NCBI RefSeq assembly: GCF_016586355.1
Contig: NZ_BLYI01000027.1
Location: 124,001-188,000, forward strand
Direction of reading: 5' to 3'
DNA from: Anaerostipes butyraticus
GTDB taxonomy: Bacteria > Bacillota > Clostridia > Lachnospirales > Lachnospiraceae
Length of the DNA stretch: 64,000 nucleotides
Shown here piece by piece: positions 1 through 7,661 of this stretch; position 1 is the stretch's first letter, and every line of letters begins with the position of its first letter. The notes below the pieces were generated by a model, which did no database searches, was not told the origin of the DNA, and saw only the letters and a list, made by a program, of their open reading frames with translations. The position numbers and the translations under genes were made by a program.

Positions 1-1235
1 TCATCAGAGTTAAATGCCGGCATTCCGGTTCCCAGTTTCATAACTTCGATTGCTTCATCCATAAATTCTTTTGACATGTTCCTGTGGTATCTGACTGTCA
101 GATTCGGCTGTGGGAGTCTTGTCTGGGCAACGGATTTCAGGATAAGGAAGGATAACGGATTTACGGCGTCTTTCTTATCCGGCGTCTGTCCTCCAATGGT
201 AACATTTTGGTACATCGGGCTTCCGGCGCTGCTTAATGTATGTGCCTGACTTCTTACTTTATTAATAGTCAATGTTTTGATCCAGAGATTATCCAGAAGT
301 TCCACTGCCTGATCGTCTGTCAATGTTCCATTTTCAATATCATGTTTATAATAAGGATAAATATACTGATCAAAACGTCCATAGGAAAGAGAATGTCCGT
401 TAGATTCAATCTGCAGGATCAGCTGGATAAACCAGGTAGCCTGAACCGCTTCCTGGAATGTCTCTGCCGGCTCATATGGAACTTTATCGCAAATCCGTGC
501 AATCTCCAGTAATTCTGCTTTTCTTGGCTCCTCAGCCTTCTCTGCCATCTCTCTTGCCAGATCCGCATAACGATGAGCAAAATTCTTTACTGCGTCAATT
601 ACGATCAGTACTGCTTTGTAAAAGCAGTTTTTATCAATGCTTTCTACCTGGCAGAGATCCAGTTCACTCTTCAATTTCTTCGTTCTCTCTTCATATCCTT
701 TCAGACCGGTTTTCAACATAGTCGGATAATCAACAGCAAGATGCGCGTCTCCGGAATTCAGTTTTCCTTCCATTCCAAAGAATCCTGTTTCCATAAACAC
801 ATCTACTTCTTCCGGAAGCAGAGCTCCTCCTTTTGCTCTCAGGTTATTGTTCTCCCAGAATGGAGCAATGGACCGCAGAGCCTCTTTGGTTTCTTCTGTA
901 ATATAGAAAACGTCTCCGTCACGTTTCTCAAACAAATCCAGTTCGTTGATAACAAATTCCAATGTGTATTCAGGAAAGATCGGGGCATCTTTATTAGAGG
1001 AAGCCTGGTTTCCAACGATCAGTGTTTCATCCTCAATATAGATAGACATTTTCTCCAGGATATTTTTTAACATCAGCGCACGTTTCATTACCGGCGGCTG
1101 ATTCTGATTCTTCTTATATGCTTCTGTCGCAAGCAGCGCACGCTCTGCGCAGATATATGGTTTCTTATCCAGGACTTCTTCACGGAACCGTTCCATCCTT
1201 GGTGTTAAGTCTCCAAAATGCTCTACATTCTTCAT
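1..1235 (-). CDS. Glycyl radical enzyme (PFL/glycerol-dehydratase-like family), N-terminal part, cut by window edge
   Basis: About 411 residues of a glycyl radical enzyme; the C-terminal half, with the catalytic Cys loop and the Gly-radical loop, lies outside the window, so the substrate cannot be read. The N-terminus (ERALLATEAYKK, then ETLIVGNQ) and the middle segments ESNGHSLSYGRFDQY and RLPQPNLTVR are typical of the CutC/glycerol-dehydratase/PFL2 superfamily. I chose ATG at 1235 over ATG at 1241 because TGGAGG then lies 9 nt upstream instead of 3. The divergent neighbour at 1414 encodes the matching radical-SAM activase. From memory it does not look like hydroxyproline dehydratase HypD. 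Family call firm, function unknown. Confidence 0.85.
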   Translation of the reverse strand, partial: MKNVEHFGDLTPRMERFREEVLDKKPYICAERALLATEAYKKNQNQPPVMKRALMLKNILEKMSIYIEDETLIVGNQASSNKDAPIFPEYTLEFVINELDLFEKRDGDVFYITEETKEALRSIAPFWENNNLRAKGGALLPEEVDVFMETGFFGMEGKLNSGDAHLAVDYPTMLKTGLKGYEERTKKLKSELDLCQVESIDKNCFYKAVLIVIDAVKNFAHRYADLAREMAEKAEEPRKAELLEIARICDKVPYEPAETFQEAVQATWFIQLILQIESNGHSLSYGRFDQYIYPYYKHDIENGTLTDDQAVELLDNLWIKTLTINKVRSQAHTLSSAGSPMYQNVTIGGQTPDKKDAVNPLSFLILKSVAQTRLPQPNLTVRYHRNMSKEFMDEAIEVMKLGTGMPAFNSD

Positions 1236-1300
1236 ATTCATATACCTCCATAGGAATCAAAAGTTTCATTCAAAACATTTTCTCTGGCTTCTATACTTCT

Positions 1301-1328
1301 ATCATACTACATTTCTTTCATTTGTCAA
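1301..1328 (-). promoter_or_regulatory. Sigma-A promoter of the glycyl radical enzyme
   Basis: On the minus strand TTGACA (1323-1328) is followed after 16 nt by TATGAT (1301-1306), about 65 nt before the start codon. Two copies of the 12-mer TTTCTTTCATTT (1312-1323 and 1333-1344, plus-strand reading) flank the -35 box 21 bp apart, a possible operator. Confidence 0.7.
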
Positions 1329-1356
1329 TATTTTTCTTTCATTTAAAACTATTTTA

Positions 1357-1385
1357 TTTACATTTCGTAACTTTTGTGTTATGAT
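1357..1385 (+). promoter_or_regulatory. Sigma-A promoter of the activase gene
   Basis: TTTACA (1357-1362), 17-nt spacer, TATGAT (1380-1385), then an AAGAAGGGAG ribosome-binding site before ATG 1414. It is back to back with the promoter of the divergent enzyme gene, so both could share one operator. Confidence 0.7.
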
Positions 1386-1413
1386 GTTATCAATATAAGA
1401 AGGGAGAAAAAAC

Positions 1414-2313
1414 ATGTCAGACAAAGGAATTGTTTTTAATATACAAAAATTCAGCATCCACGACGGACCGGGAATCCGGACAACCGTCTTTTTGAAAGGA
1501 TGTCCTCTTCGGTGCAAATGGTGCGCCAATCCGGAATCCCAGCTGAGCGAGGTGCAGATTCTTTACGACCAGAAGAAATGCCTGCACTGCCAGACCTGTG
1601 TTCAGTCATGTCCAAATCAGGCTTTTTCTTTGAAAAAAGATCACATTCAGATTGACCATGACCGCTGCAGCGGATGCCTGTCTTGTGTCCGAAACTGTCC
1701 GGGGGAGGCACTCAGCTATGAAGGGGAAGAAAAAACAGCAGATGACGTCACTGAAGTCTGCCTTCAGGATGTTGACTTTTATGAAGAGTCCGGAGGCGGC
1801 GTAACGATCTCCGGAGGAGAGGGAATGGTTCAGTCTGATTTCGTAAAAGCGCTGCTGTTCCGTTTAAAAAAACACAATATCCATACTGCCATTGAAACTA
1901 CCGGTTATGTTTCTGATGATATCTTTCAGGATCTGGCCCCGGAGTTTGATCTGCTGCTGTTTGATGTAAAACATTATGATTCCAGAAAGCATCAGAAAGG
2001 AACCGGAGTCTGCAATGAACAGATCATCAGAAATCTCAAATGGGCTGTCCAAAACGGCCTGAATGTCCTTCCAAGGATCCCTGTGATTCCAGGCTTTAAT
2101 GCTTCTCTGGAAGACGCAGCAGGAATTGCAGAGCTCCTGAAAGAAGTAAACGCCGATCAGGTCCAGCTTCTGCCATTTCATCAGTTTGGCGAAAATAAAT
2201 ATCATCTTCTCGGAAGATCTTATGATTATGAACATGTGGAAGCTCTTCACCCGGAAGATCTTTCTGATTATCAGAAAGTTTTTCTGGACGCCGGGCTCAA
2301 ATGTTTCTTCTAA
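1414..2313 (+). CDS. Glycyl-radical enzyme activating protein (radical SAM)
   Basis: A 299-residue radical-SAM activase that would install the glycyl radical on the divergent enzyme, using S-adenosylmethionine and a [4Fe-4S] cluster. The SAM-cluster motif is CPLRCKWC near residue 30. It is followed by two complete ferredoxin-type CxxCxxCxxxC motifs (CLHCQTCVQSC and CSGCLSCVRNC), the usual insert in activases of the non-PFL glycyl radical enzymes, and then GGGVTISGGEG. Length is normal. The gene is monocistronic, between its own promoter and a strong hairpin. Confidence 0.92.
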   Translation: MSDKGIVFNIQKFSIHDGPGIRTTVFLKGCPLRCKWCANPESQLSEVQILYDQKKCLHCQTCVQSCPNQAFSLKKDHIQIDHDRCSGCLSCVRNCPGEALSYEGEEKTADDVTEVCLQDVDFYEESGGGVTISGGEGMVQSDFVKALLFRLKKHNIHTAIETTGYVSDDIFQDLAPEFDLLLFDVKHYDSRKHQKGTGVCNEQIIRNLKWAVQNGLNVLPRIPVIPGFNASLEDAAGIAELLKEVNADQVQLLPFHQFGENKYHLLGRSYDYEHVEALHPEDLSDYQKVFLDAGLKCFF

Positions 2314-2319
2314 TTATAC

Positions 2320-2355
2320 AAAAACCCCTGCCGAATCAGCCCGGCAGGGGTTTTT
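2320..2355. terminator. Bidirectional intrinsic terminator
   Basis: CCCCTGCCG (2325-2333) pairs with CGGCAGGGG (2342-2350), flanked by A5 on the left and T5 on the right. It lies between two convergent genes and can serve both. Confidence 0.9.
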
Positions 2356-2385
2356 AATTCAAATATCTTATTTCATTTTCTTCCG

Positions 2386-3045
2386 TTAAAACATCTCTTC
2401 CTGTGTCAGCAGTCCTGCTGCCATCTGCATCTTAACTTTCAGCAGATAATTATAAACAGCAATCACTCTCCCTGTAAAAATCACAACAAAAAGAGTTCCT
2501 ATGCCGATTCCAATGATATGTCCGGTAAAAGCAAAACCAATCACCAATGCAATACAAAAACAGGTAAAATCGAAAATATTCTTTCCCAGTCCCATATCTC
2601 TGTGAATCTTTTCTCCGATCGCCGCTGCAAGAGCATCTGCAGGATTTGGAATCAGTTTCATATTCACCATGGTTGCCGCTCCGATTCCTGTTACCAGCAC
2701 CGCAGCAATCAAAAGCAGAAATTTTCCAGCCACTGTATCCGGCTGCAAATTCAGATACTGATCAAAAAAATTAATAAACATGCTTGTTACAAGACTCATC
2801 GGAATCTGCAGCAGATCATAAATCTTAAAATTCTTTCCTTTTATGACCGCTTCCACAAGAACGCAGAAGCTGTAAAAAATAAAAACAGTGATTCCAAGAT
2901 TAAAATGACCAATCTGACAGACGTTGTACGGAATTGAAATAATCGGTGAGACGCCCAGCAGAGTTTTCGTATTTAACACAATACCAAGCGCCAAAACAAT
3001 CAGTCCGAAGAAGTAGATTACCGCACGGTTTAACTGTTCCTTCAA
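2386..3045 (-). CDS. YczE/YitT-like membrane protein (DUF6198 type)
   Basis: A 219-residue polytopic membrane protein with about five hydrophobic segments. The N-terminus (RAVIYFFGLIVLALGIVLNT) and the internal MKLIPNPADALAAAIGE match my memory of the YczE/YyaS integral membrane family, often labelled DUF6198. No enzymatic motif is visible and the physiological role is unknown. It stands alone, with a shared terminator on its 3' side and tyrS upstream in the same direction after a gap of 68 nt. Confidence 0.7.
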   Translation of the reverse strand: MKEQLNRAVIYFFGLIVLALGIVLNTKTLLGVSPIISIPYNVCQIGHFNLGITVFIFYSFCVLVEAVIKGKNFKIYDLLQIPMSLVTSMFINFFDQYLNLQPDTVAGKFLLLIAAVLVTGIGAATMVNMKLIPNPADALAAAIGEKIHRDMGLGKNIFDFTCFCIALVIGFAFTGHIIGIGIGTLFVVIFTGRVIAVYNYLLKVKMQMAAGLLTQEEMF

Positions 3046-3113
3046 AATACATCATCCTTTCTTCCTCGAATGATTATAACACCAATTTTTCAAAGACTCA
3101 AAGGGTCTTTTCG

Positions 3114-4343
3114 TTATTTTTCTTTGATCTGACAGAATTTTTTCTTTCCTTTTCTTAAAAGGATTCTGTTCTGATCATCAAAATCCGCTGTTCCAAACAC
3201 TGCTTTAATGTCTCCTACTTTTTCGCCATTTACAGATACTCCTCCCTGCTGTACCATTCTTCTGGCGTCAGAACGGGTAGTACAGAGTTTGGAATCCACA
3301 AGCAGGGTCAGGATGTCAATTCCTGCATCCAGCTGTTCCTTATCATATTCAAAGGTCGGCGCGTCTTCGTTGGCTCCTCCGCTTACAAACATTGCTTTTG
3401 CGGCGGTCTGCGCTTTCTTTGCCTCTTCTTCTCCATGAACGATCTTGGTCACTTCATATGCCAGGACATCCTTCGCCTCATTAATCTTGGCACCTTCCAG
3501 CGCACCCAGCCGGCGGACTTCTTCCATTGGAAGGAAGGTAAGAAGGCCAAGACATTCTTCTACTTTGACATCCTCAATATTTCTCCAGTACTGGTAGAAA
3601 TCATACGGCGATGTTTTATCCGGATCCAGCCATACGGCTCCGGCCATAGTTTTTCCCATTTTCACTCCGTCACTTCTCGTGAGAAGAGTCAGTGTAAGTC
3701 CATATGCTTCTTTCTGTTCTTTTCTTCGGATCAGATCTGCTCCCGCAAGGATGTTGGACCACTGATCATTTCCGCCCATTTCCAGTTTACATCCATATCT
3801 GCGGTTCAGTTCAAGGAAATCATATGCCTGCATCAGCATGTAGTTAAATTCGAAGAACGTAAGTCCTCTTTCCATTCTCTGTTTGTAACATTCTGCTGTC
3901 AGCATCTTGTTTACAGAGAAATGCACTCCGATTTCTCTTAAAAATTCCACGTAATTCAAGTCCAGAAGCCAGTCTGCATTGTTTGCAAGGATTGCTTTAT
4001 CATCATCAAATGAAATGAAGCGGGATAACTGCTCCTTGAATCTCTGCGCGTTATGCTCAATGGTCTCCCTTGTCAGCATATTTCTCATATCAGATTTTCC
4101 GGATGGATCTCCGATCATTGTTGTTCCTCCACCCAGCAGCGCAACCGGACGGTGTCCGGCTTTCTGCATATGCATCATTGCCATGATGGTCAGAAAGTGT
4201 CCGGCAGTAAGGCTGTCCGCGGTCGCGTCAAATCCGATATAGAAAGTTACCTTTTCTTTTCCTAACAAATCTCTTAATTCTTCATGCGTTGTCTGGGCAA
4301 TAAATCCCCTTTCCGCTAACACATCATATACATTTCTACTCAT
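3114..4343 (-). CDS. tyrS: Tyrosyl-tRNA synthetase
   Basis: A 409-residue class I aminoacyl-tRNA synthetase charging tRNA-Tyr. The HIGH-like segment is AGHFLTIMA (about residues 47-55), the tyrosine-site segment [20 protein letters not shown] follows, and the KMSKS equivalent is KMGKT before [20 protein letters not shown]. The C-terminus (about 345-409) has an S4 RNA-binding fold with [20 protein letters not shown]. It is the last gene of a minus-strand run. No T-box is visible in the roughly 160 nt upstream, which is unusual since many Firmicutes tyrS genes have one; transcription may be read-through from the UPF0210 gene. Confidence 0.97.
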   Translation of the reverse strand: MSRNVYDVLAERGFIAQTTHEELRDLLGKEKVTFYIGFDATADSLTAGHFLTIMAMMHMQKAGHRPVALLGGGTTMIGDPSGKSDMRNMLTRETIEHNAQRFKEQLSRFISFDDDKAILANNADWLLDLNYVEFLREIGVHFSVNKMLTAECYKQRMERGLTFFEFNYMLMQAYDFLELNRRYGCKLEMGGNDQWSNILAGADLIRRKEQKEAYGLTLTLLTRSDGVKMGKTMAGAVWLDPDKTSPYDFYQYWRNIEDVKVEECLGLLTFLPMEEVRRLGALEGAKINEAKDVLAYEVTKIVHGEEEAKKAQTAAKAMFVSGGANEDAPTFEYDKEQLDAGIDILTLLVDSKLCTTRSDARRMVQQGGVSVNGEKVGDIKAVFGTADFDDQNRILLRKGKKKFCQIKEK

Positions 4344-4400
4344 TCTTCTTCTCTTAACTCCTTTTATCTATTTTATCCGTTGTCTGACAGAAATTTGCTT

Positions 4401-4466
4401 TTATGGAAATTCTTCGATTACCTTCAGCAGCAGTTCCCATGTCCTCTTAGCAGATGAAACGGACAT
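4401..4466 (-). CDS. Possible 21-residue micro-ORF between the UPF0210 gene and tyrS
   Basis: ATG 4466 opens a short frame beginning MSVSSAKRTWELLL and stopping at TAA 4401. No convincing ribosome-binding site precedes it. It could be a remnant, a leader peptide or chance. Listed because it is the only open frame in the 159-nt gap. Confidence 0.15.
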   Translation of the reverse strand: MSVSSAKRTWELLLKVIEEFP

Positions 4467-4502
4467 TTTAAAATGATTTAGTACCCCAAGTTCTTCACCT
4501 CT

Positions 4503-5867
4503 TTAGTTCTTAAAGCTGTGGATCGGAGCCGGAATTCTTCCGCCTCGATTGACAAAATCATCGCAGGAAAATTCATTGACCGGCATAATTGGAGCGTATC
4601 CCAATAAGCCTCCGAATTCCACCTGATCCCCCACGTCTTTTCCAACCGCAGGTATGACGCGGACTGCTGTTGTTTTCTGGTTGATCATTCCCAGTGCCAT
4701 CTCATCGGCAATCAGCCCTGCGATGGTCGTTGCCTTCGTCTTTCCAGGAATGGCGATCATATCCAGTCCCACAGAACATACACAGGTCATTGCTTCCAGT
4801 TTTTCCAGTGTCAGGGCGCCTGCATTAACCGCATCGATCATGCGCTGGTCTTCACTGACCGGAATAAAAGCTCCGCTTAAGCCTCCCACATAGGAAGAAG
4901 CCATAACGCCGCCTTTCTTCACCTGATCGTTGAGCATGGCAAGAGCTGCTGTCGTTCCCGGAGCTCCCGCATATTCCAGACCGATTTCTTCCAGGATCTC
5001 TCCTACACTGTCTCCCGCTGCCGGCGTCGGCGCAAGAGAGAGATCAATGATTCCAAATGGAATTCCAAGTCTTCTGGAAGCCTCTTTTGCTACCAGCTGT
5101 CCCACACGGGTTACTTTAAACGCTGTTTTCTTAATGGTTTCACAGAGAACTTCAAAGTTTTCTCCTCTTACTTTTTCAATCGCACGTTTTACAACACCAG
5201 GGCCGCTGACACCTACATTGATGACCGCATCAGCTTCCGTTACGCCATGAAAAGCGCCCGCCATAAACGGATTATCATCCGGCGCATTACAGAACACGAC
5301 AAATTTGGCACATCCCAGGCACTGATTGTCTTTGGTCAGTTCCGCTGTTTCTTTGATCATCTCACCAATCAGTTTTACTGCATCCATATTGATTCCTGTT
5401 TTGGTGGATCCTACATTAACAGAAGAACACACAAAATCTGTCTGAGCCAGTGCCTGCGGAATGGAGCGAATCAAAAGCTCATCGGCTTTTGTCATACCCT
5501 TGCTTACCAGGGCAGAATATCCTCCAAGGAAATTGACTCCAACCTTCTTGGCTGCCTTGTCCAGTGTCTTGGCAATTTCCACAAAATCTTCTGATGTTTT
5601 GCATACACTGCCTCCCACCAGAGAAACAGGAGTTACAGAAATCCTTTTATTTACAATCGGAATCCCGAATTCTCTCTCAATATCTTTTCCTGTTTTCACC
5701 AGATCCGCAGCAACTGTTGTGATTTTGCGGTATATATTTTCTTTTACTTCTTCTAATGTTGTCCCTGCACAATCCAGCAGACTGATACCAATGGTAATTG
5801 TGCGCACGTCCAGATTCATCTCATGAATCATTTTATTGGTTTCAAAAACTTCATTCAGATTAATCAT
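4503..5867 (-). CDS. UPF0210 / DUF711 (PFL family) protein
   Basis: A 454-residue protein of the DUF711/UPF0210 family, often named PFL family protein because its fold resembles pyruvate formate-lyase, though it lacks a radical-loop motif. Visible signatures: [26 protein letters not shown], a Gly-rich [10 protein letters not shown], and [15 protein letters not shown]. It lies 12 nt downstream of the ACT-domain gene, the pairing I expect for this family, which suggests small-molecule regulation. Biochemical function is not established to my knowledge. The start ([14 protein letters not shown]) is the usual one. Confidence 0.9.
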   Translation of the reverse strand: MINLNEVFETNKMIHEMNLDVRTITIGISLLDCAGTTLEEVKENIYRKITTVAADLVKTGKDIEREFGIPIVNKRISVTPVSLVGGSVCKTSEDFVEIAKTLDKAAKKVGVNFLGGYSALVSKGMTKADELLIRSIPQALAQTDFVCSSVNVGSTKTGINMDAVKLIGEMIKETAELTKDNQCLGCAKFVVFCNAPDDNPFMAGAFHGVTEADAVINVGVSGPGVVKRAIEKVRGENFEVLCETIKKTAFKVTRVGQLVAKEASRRLGIPFGIIDLSLAPTPAAGDSVGEILEEIGLEYAGAPGTTAALAMLNDQVKKGGVMASSYVGGLSGAFIPVSEDQRMIDAVNAGALTLEKLEAMTCVCSVGLDMIAIPGKTKATTIAGLIADEMALGMINQKTTAVRVIPAVGKDVGDQVEFGGLLGYAPIMPVNEFSCDDFVNRGGRIPAPIHSFKN

Positions 5868-5879
5868 TTTGCCACCCCG

Positions 5880-6152
5880 TTAAATTCTATGCATAATATC
5901 AAAAATCTTCTCATTCTGTGCCTGGATGACGACACCAATCTCCTCACCAATCTGCTGCAGTTCAGCAGAAAGAGTATTCATATCTTTGGATGAATCCTTT
6001 GGATCCACTACCATCATCATATTAAAAAATCCACCTGTGATCGTCTGGGAAATGTCCAGAATATTCACTTTGTTGCTTGCGAGATAATCACAGACTTTTG
6101 CTATGATTCCCACTCCATCTTTTCCTACAACTGTAATGACTGTTCTATCCAT
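5880..6152 (-). CDS. ACT domain protein (UPF0237 type)
   Basis: A 90-residue stand-alone ACT domain starting MDRTVITVVGKDGVGI, with the first beta strand and ligand-binding glycine loop of ACT folds (KDGVGIIA). It probably senses an amino acid or related metabolite and may regulate the adjacent UPF0210 protein, with which it forms a two-gene unit. AGGAGG lies 10 nt before the ATG. It follows the metallo-hydrolase gene by 24 nt, so the three genes are likely co-transcribed. Confidence 0.88.
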   Translation of the reverse strand: MDRTVITVVGKDGVGIIAKVCDYLASNKVNILDISQTITGGFFNMMMVVDPKDSSKDMNTLSAELQQIGEEIGVVIQAQNEKIFDIMHRI

Positions 6153-6176
6153 GATCCTAAATCCTCCTAATTCTCA

Positions 6177-6956
6177 TTAAACAATTGTTACAGATGACAC
6201 TGCATCTCTCTTCGCCACTTCCAGCGGCAGTTCAGCTTTGTCCGGCAGGGAAACCTTTACCGTCTCATAAGCGAGTTTCTCGTAATTATTTTCTTTGCTC
6301 AGATGTCCCAGGTATACCTTCCGGGTTCCTTCCGTTGCCGTATCCTGGATCAGCTGCGCACACCTTTCATTGGAAAGATGTCCGTTGCGTCCCAGAATCC
6401 TTCGTTTCAGGTAATAAGGATATCTTCCCACCTGCAGCATATTAACATCATGATTCGCTTCCACAAACAAAATATCGGATCCGTAAATCTTCTCCACCAG
6501 ATACTCATCATAATCTCCCAGATCTGTGGCGATACTTGCCTTGCTGCCATTGGACCAGAAAGAATAACATACCGGATCCGCGGCATCATGCCATACCCTG
6601 GAAGCTTCTATTTTAATATCTCCGATCCAGAACGGATGATCTGCTTCAATTGACTGAAACAAGCTTCTGTCAACCTTTCCCAGATTCTTATATTCAAAAA
6701 TCGCGTCAATTGTCTTCCCTGTGGCAAATACCGGCAGTCCGTATCTTCTGGAAAGAACGCCAAGTCCTTTGATATGATCTGTATGTTCATGGGTGATCAA
6801 AATTCCTGAGAATTCCGGTACCGTCAGATCCAGCTCTTTTAATCCTGCTTCAATTCTTTTGGCGCTGATTCCACAATCTACCAGCAGTTTTGTATCTTCG
6901 GTGCCGACGAAGATCGCATTTCCCTCACTGCTGCTTGCAATGCTTGTTAATTCCAT
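6177..6956 (-). CDS. MBL-fold metallo-hydrolase (YycJ/WalJ-like)
   Basis: A 259-residue metallo-beta-lactamase-fold hydrolase. The start region ELTSIASSSEGNAIFVG is typical of YycJ/WalJ, and the metal motif THEHTDHIKG (HxHxDH) is intact; later histidines occur in NHDVNM and LGHLSKEN. In Bacillus-type bacteria WalJ is tied to the WalKR system, but that system is not in this window. I placed the start at ATG 6956 (AGAGG 8 nt upstream) instead of an in-frame TTG at 6980. The gene sits between coaE and the ACT gene on the same strand. Confidence 0.85.
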   Translation of the reverse strand: MELTSIASSSEGNAIFVGTEDTKLLVDCGISAKRIEAGLKELDLTVPEFSGILITHEHTDHIKGLGVLSRRYGLPVFATGKTIDAIFEYKNLGKVDRSLFQSIEADHPFWIGDIKIEASRVWHDAADPVCYSFWSNGSKASIATDLGDYDEYLVEKIYGSDILFVEANHDVNMLQVGRYPYYLKRRILGRNGHLSNERCAQLIQDTATEGTRKVYLGHLSKENNYEKLAYETVKVSLPDKAELPLEVAKRDAVSSVTIV

Positions 6957-7030
6957 GAATTTTACCTCTTCTTTCGCCAAACCGTTCTCTTTAGTATAGC
7001 ATAAGGGTATGGCAGAATCTACTTTTTCTT

Positions 7031-7651
7031 TTAAAATCCGCTTGCGGCAGGTGACTGGGCCGCATCGCCAAGAATTTCCCGGATCTGACGTCTGGTCTCT
7101 TCCAGATCTCCGGAATTGTCGATTACATGGGTTGCCGCCGCCTTAAACTCTTCTTCCGTCTTCTGGCTTTCCATCATCTGACGGATCTTGCGGTCAGAAT
7201 ATCCTCTGGACGCTTTTAACCTCCGGAAGCGAATTTCTTCTTTCGTATAAATATACCAGAGCTGATCAAACAAAGATTCATACTGTGCTCCTACCAGAAG
7301 CGCTGCTTCACAGACTACCAAAGCATTCGGGTCTTCTTTCCGGATTTCTTCAATCTGCCGCATAATCTCCACGTCTACATTTTTATGAGTAATCTCATTT
7401 AAGATCTTAAGTTTTCTTTCACTGCAAAATACAATGGAACCCAGCACTTCCCGGTCAATAAAACCATCTGCCTTTACGATTCCTTTTCCAAATGCTTTTA
7501 CAATTCCTTTATAGCTTATGCCGTCCGGTTCCATCAGTTTATGAGCTACCAGATCTGCAATAATAATTCTTGCGCCATATTCGTTTTCCACTATATTTAA
7601 GATTTCACTTTTCCCGGAGCCAACGCCCCCGGTAATACCAATTATTTTCAT
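7031..7651 (-). CDS. coaE: Dephospho-CoA kinase
   Basis: A 206-residue P-loop kinase for the last step of coenzyme A synthesis (ATP-dependent 3'-phosphorylation of dephospho-CoA). The N-terminus MKIIGITGGVGSGKS contains the Walker A loop, followed by the ADLVAHKLM segment typical of CoaE. I chose ATG 7651 because AAGGAG lies 7 nt upstream; the frame is open further upstream into polA but without support. It begins 10 nt after the polA stop. The polA-coaE order is common in Firmicutes. Confidence 0.95.
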   Translation of the reverse strand: MKIIGITGGVGSGKSEILNIVENEYGARIIIADLVAHKLMEPDGISYKGIVKAFGKGIVKADGFIDREVLGSIVFCSERKLKILNEITHKNVDVEIMRQIEEIRKEDPNALVVCEAALLVGAQYESLFDQLWYIYTKEEIRFRRLKASRGYSDRKIRQMMESQKTEEEFKAAATHVIDNSGDLEETRRQIREILGDAAQSPAASGF

Positions 7652-7661
7652 TTTCCACTCC

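Noticed and set aside
1-1235. Trans-4-hydroxyproline dehydratase (HypD)
   Set aside because: N-terminal sequence and the ESNGHSLSYGRFDQY region fit the glycerol-dehydratase/CutC side better than HypD as I remember it; the deciding active-site loop is outside the window.
3114-4500. T-box upstream of tyrS
   Set aside because: The 159-nt gap contains neither a TGGTACCGCGG-type T-box nor a terminator stem.
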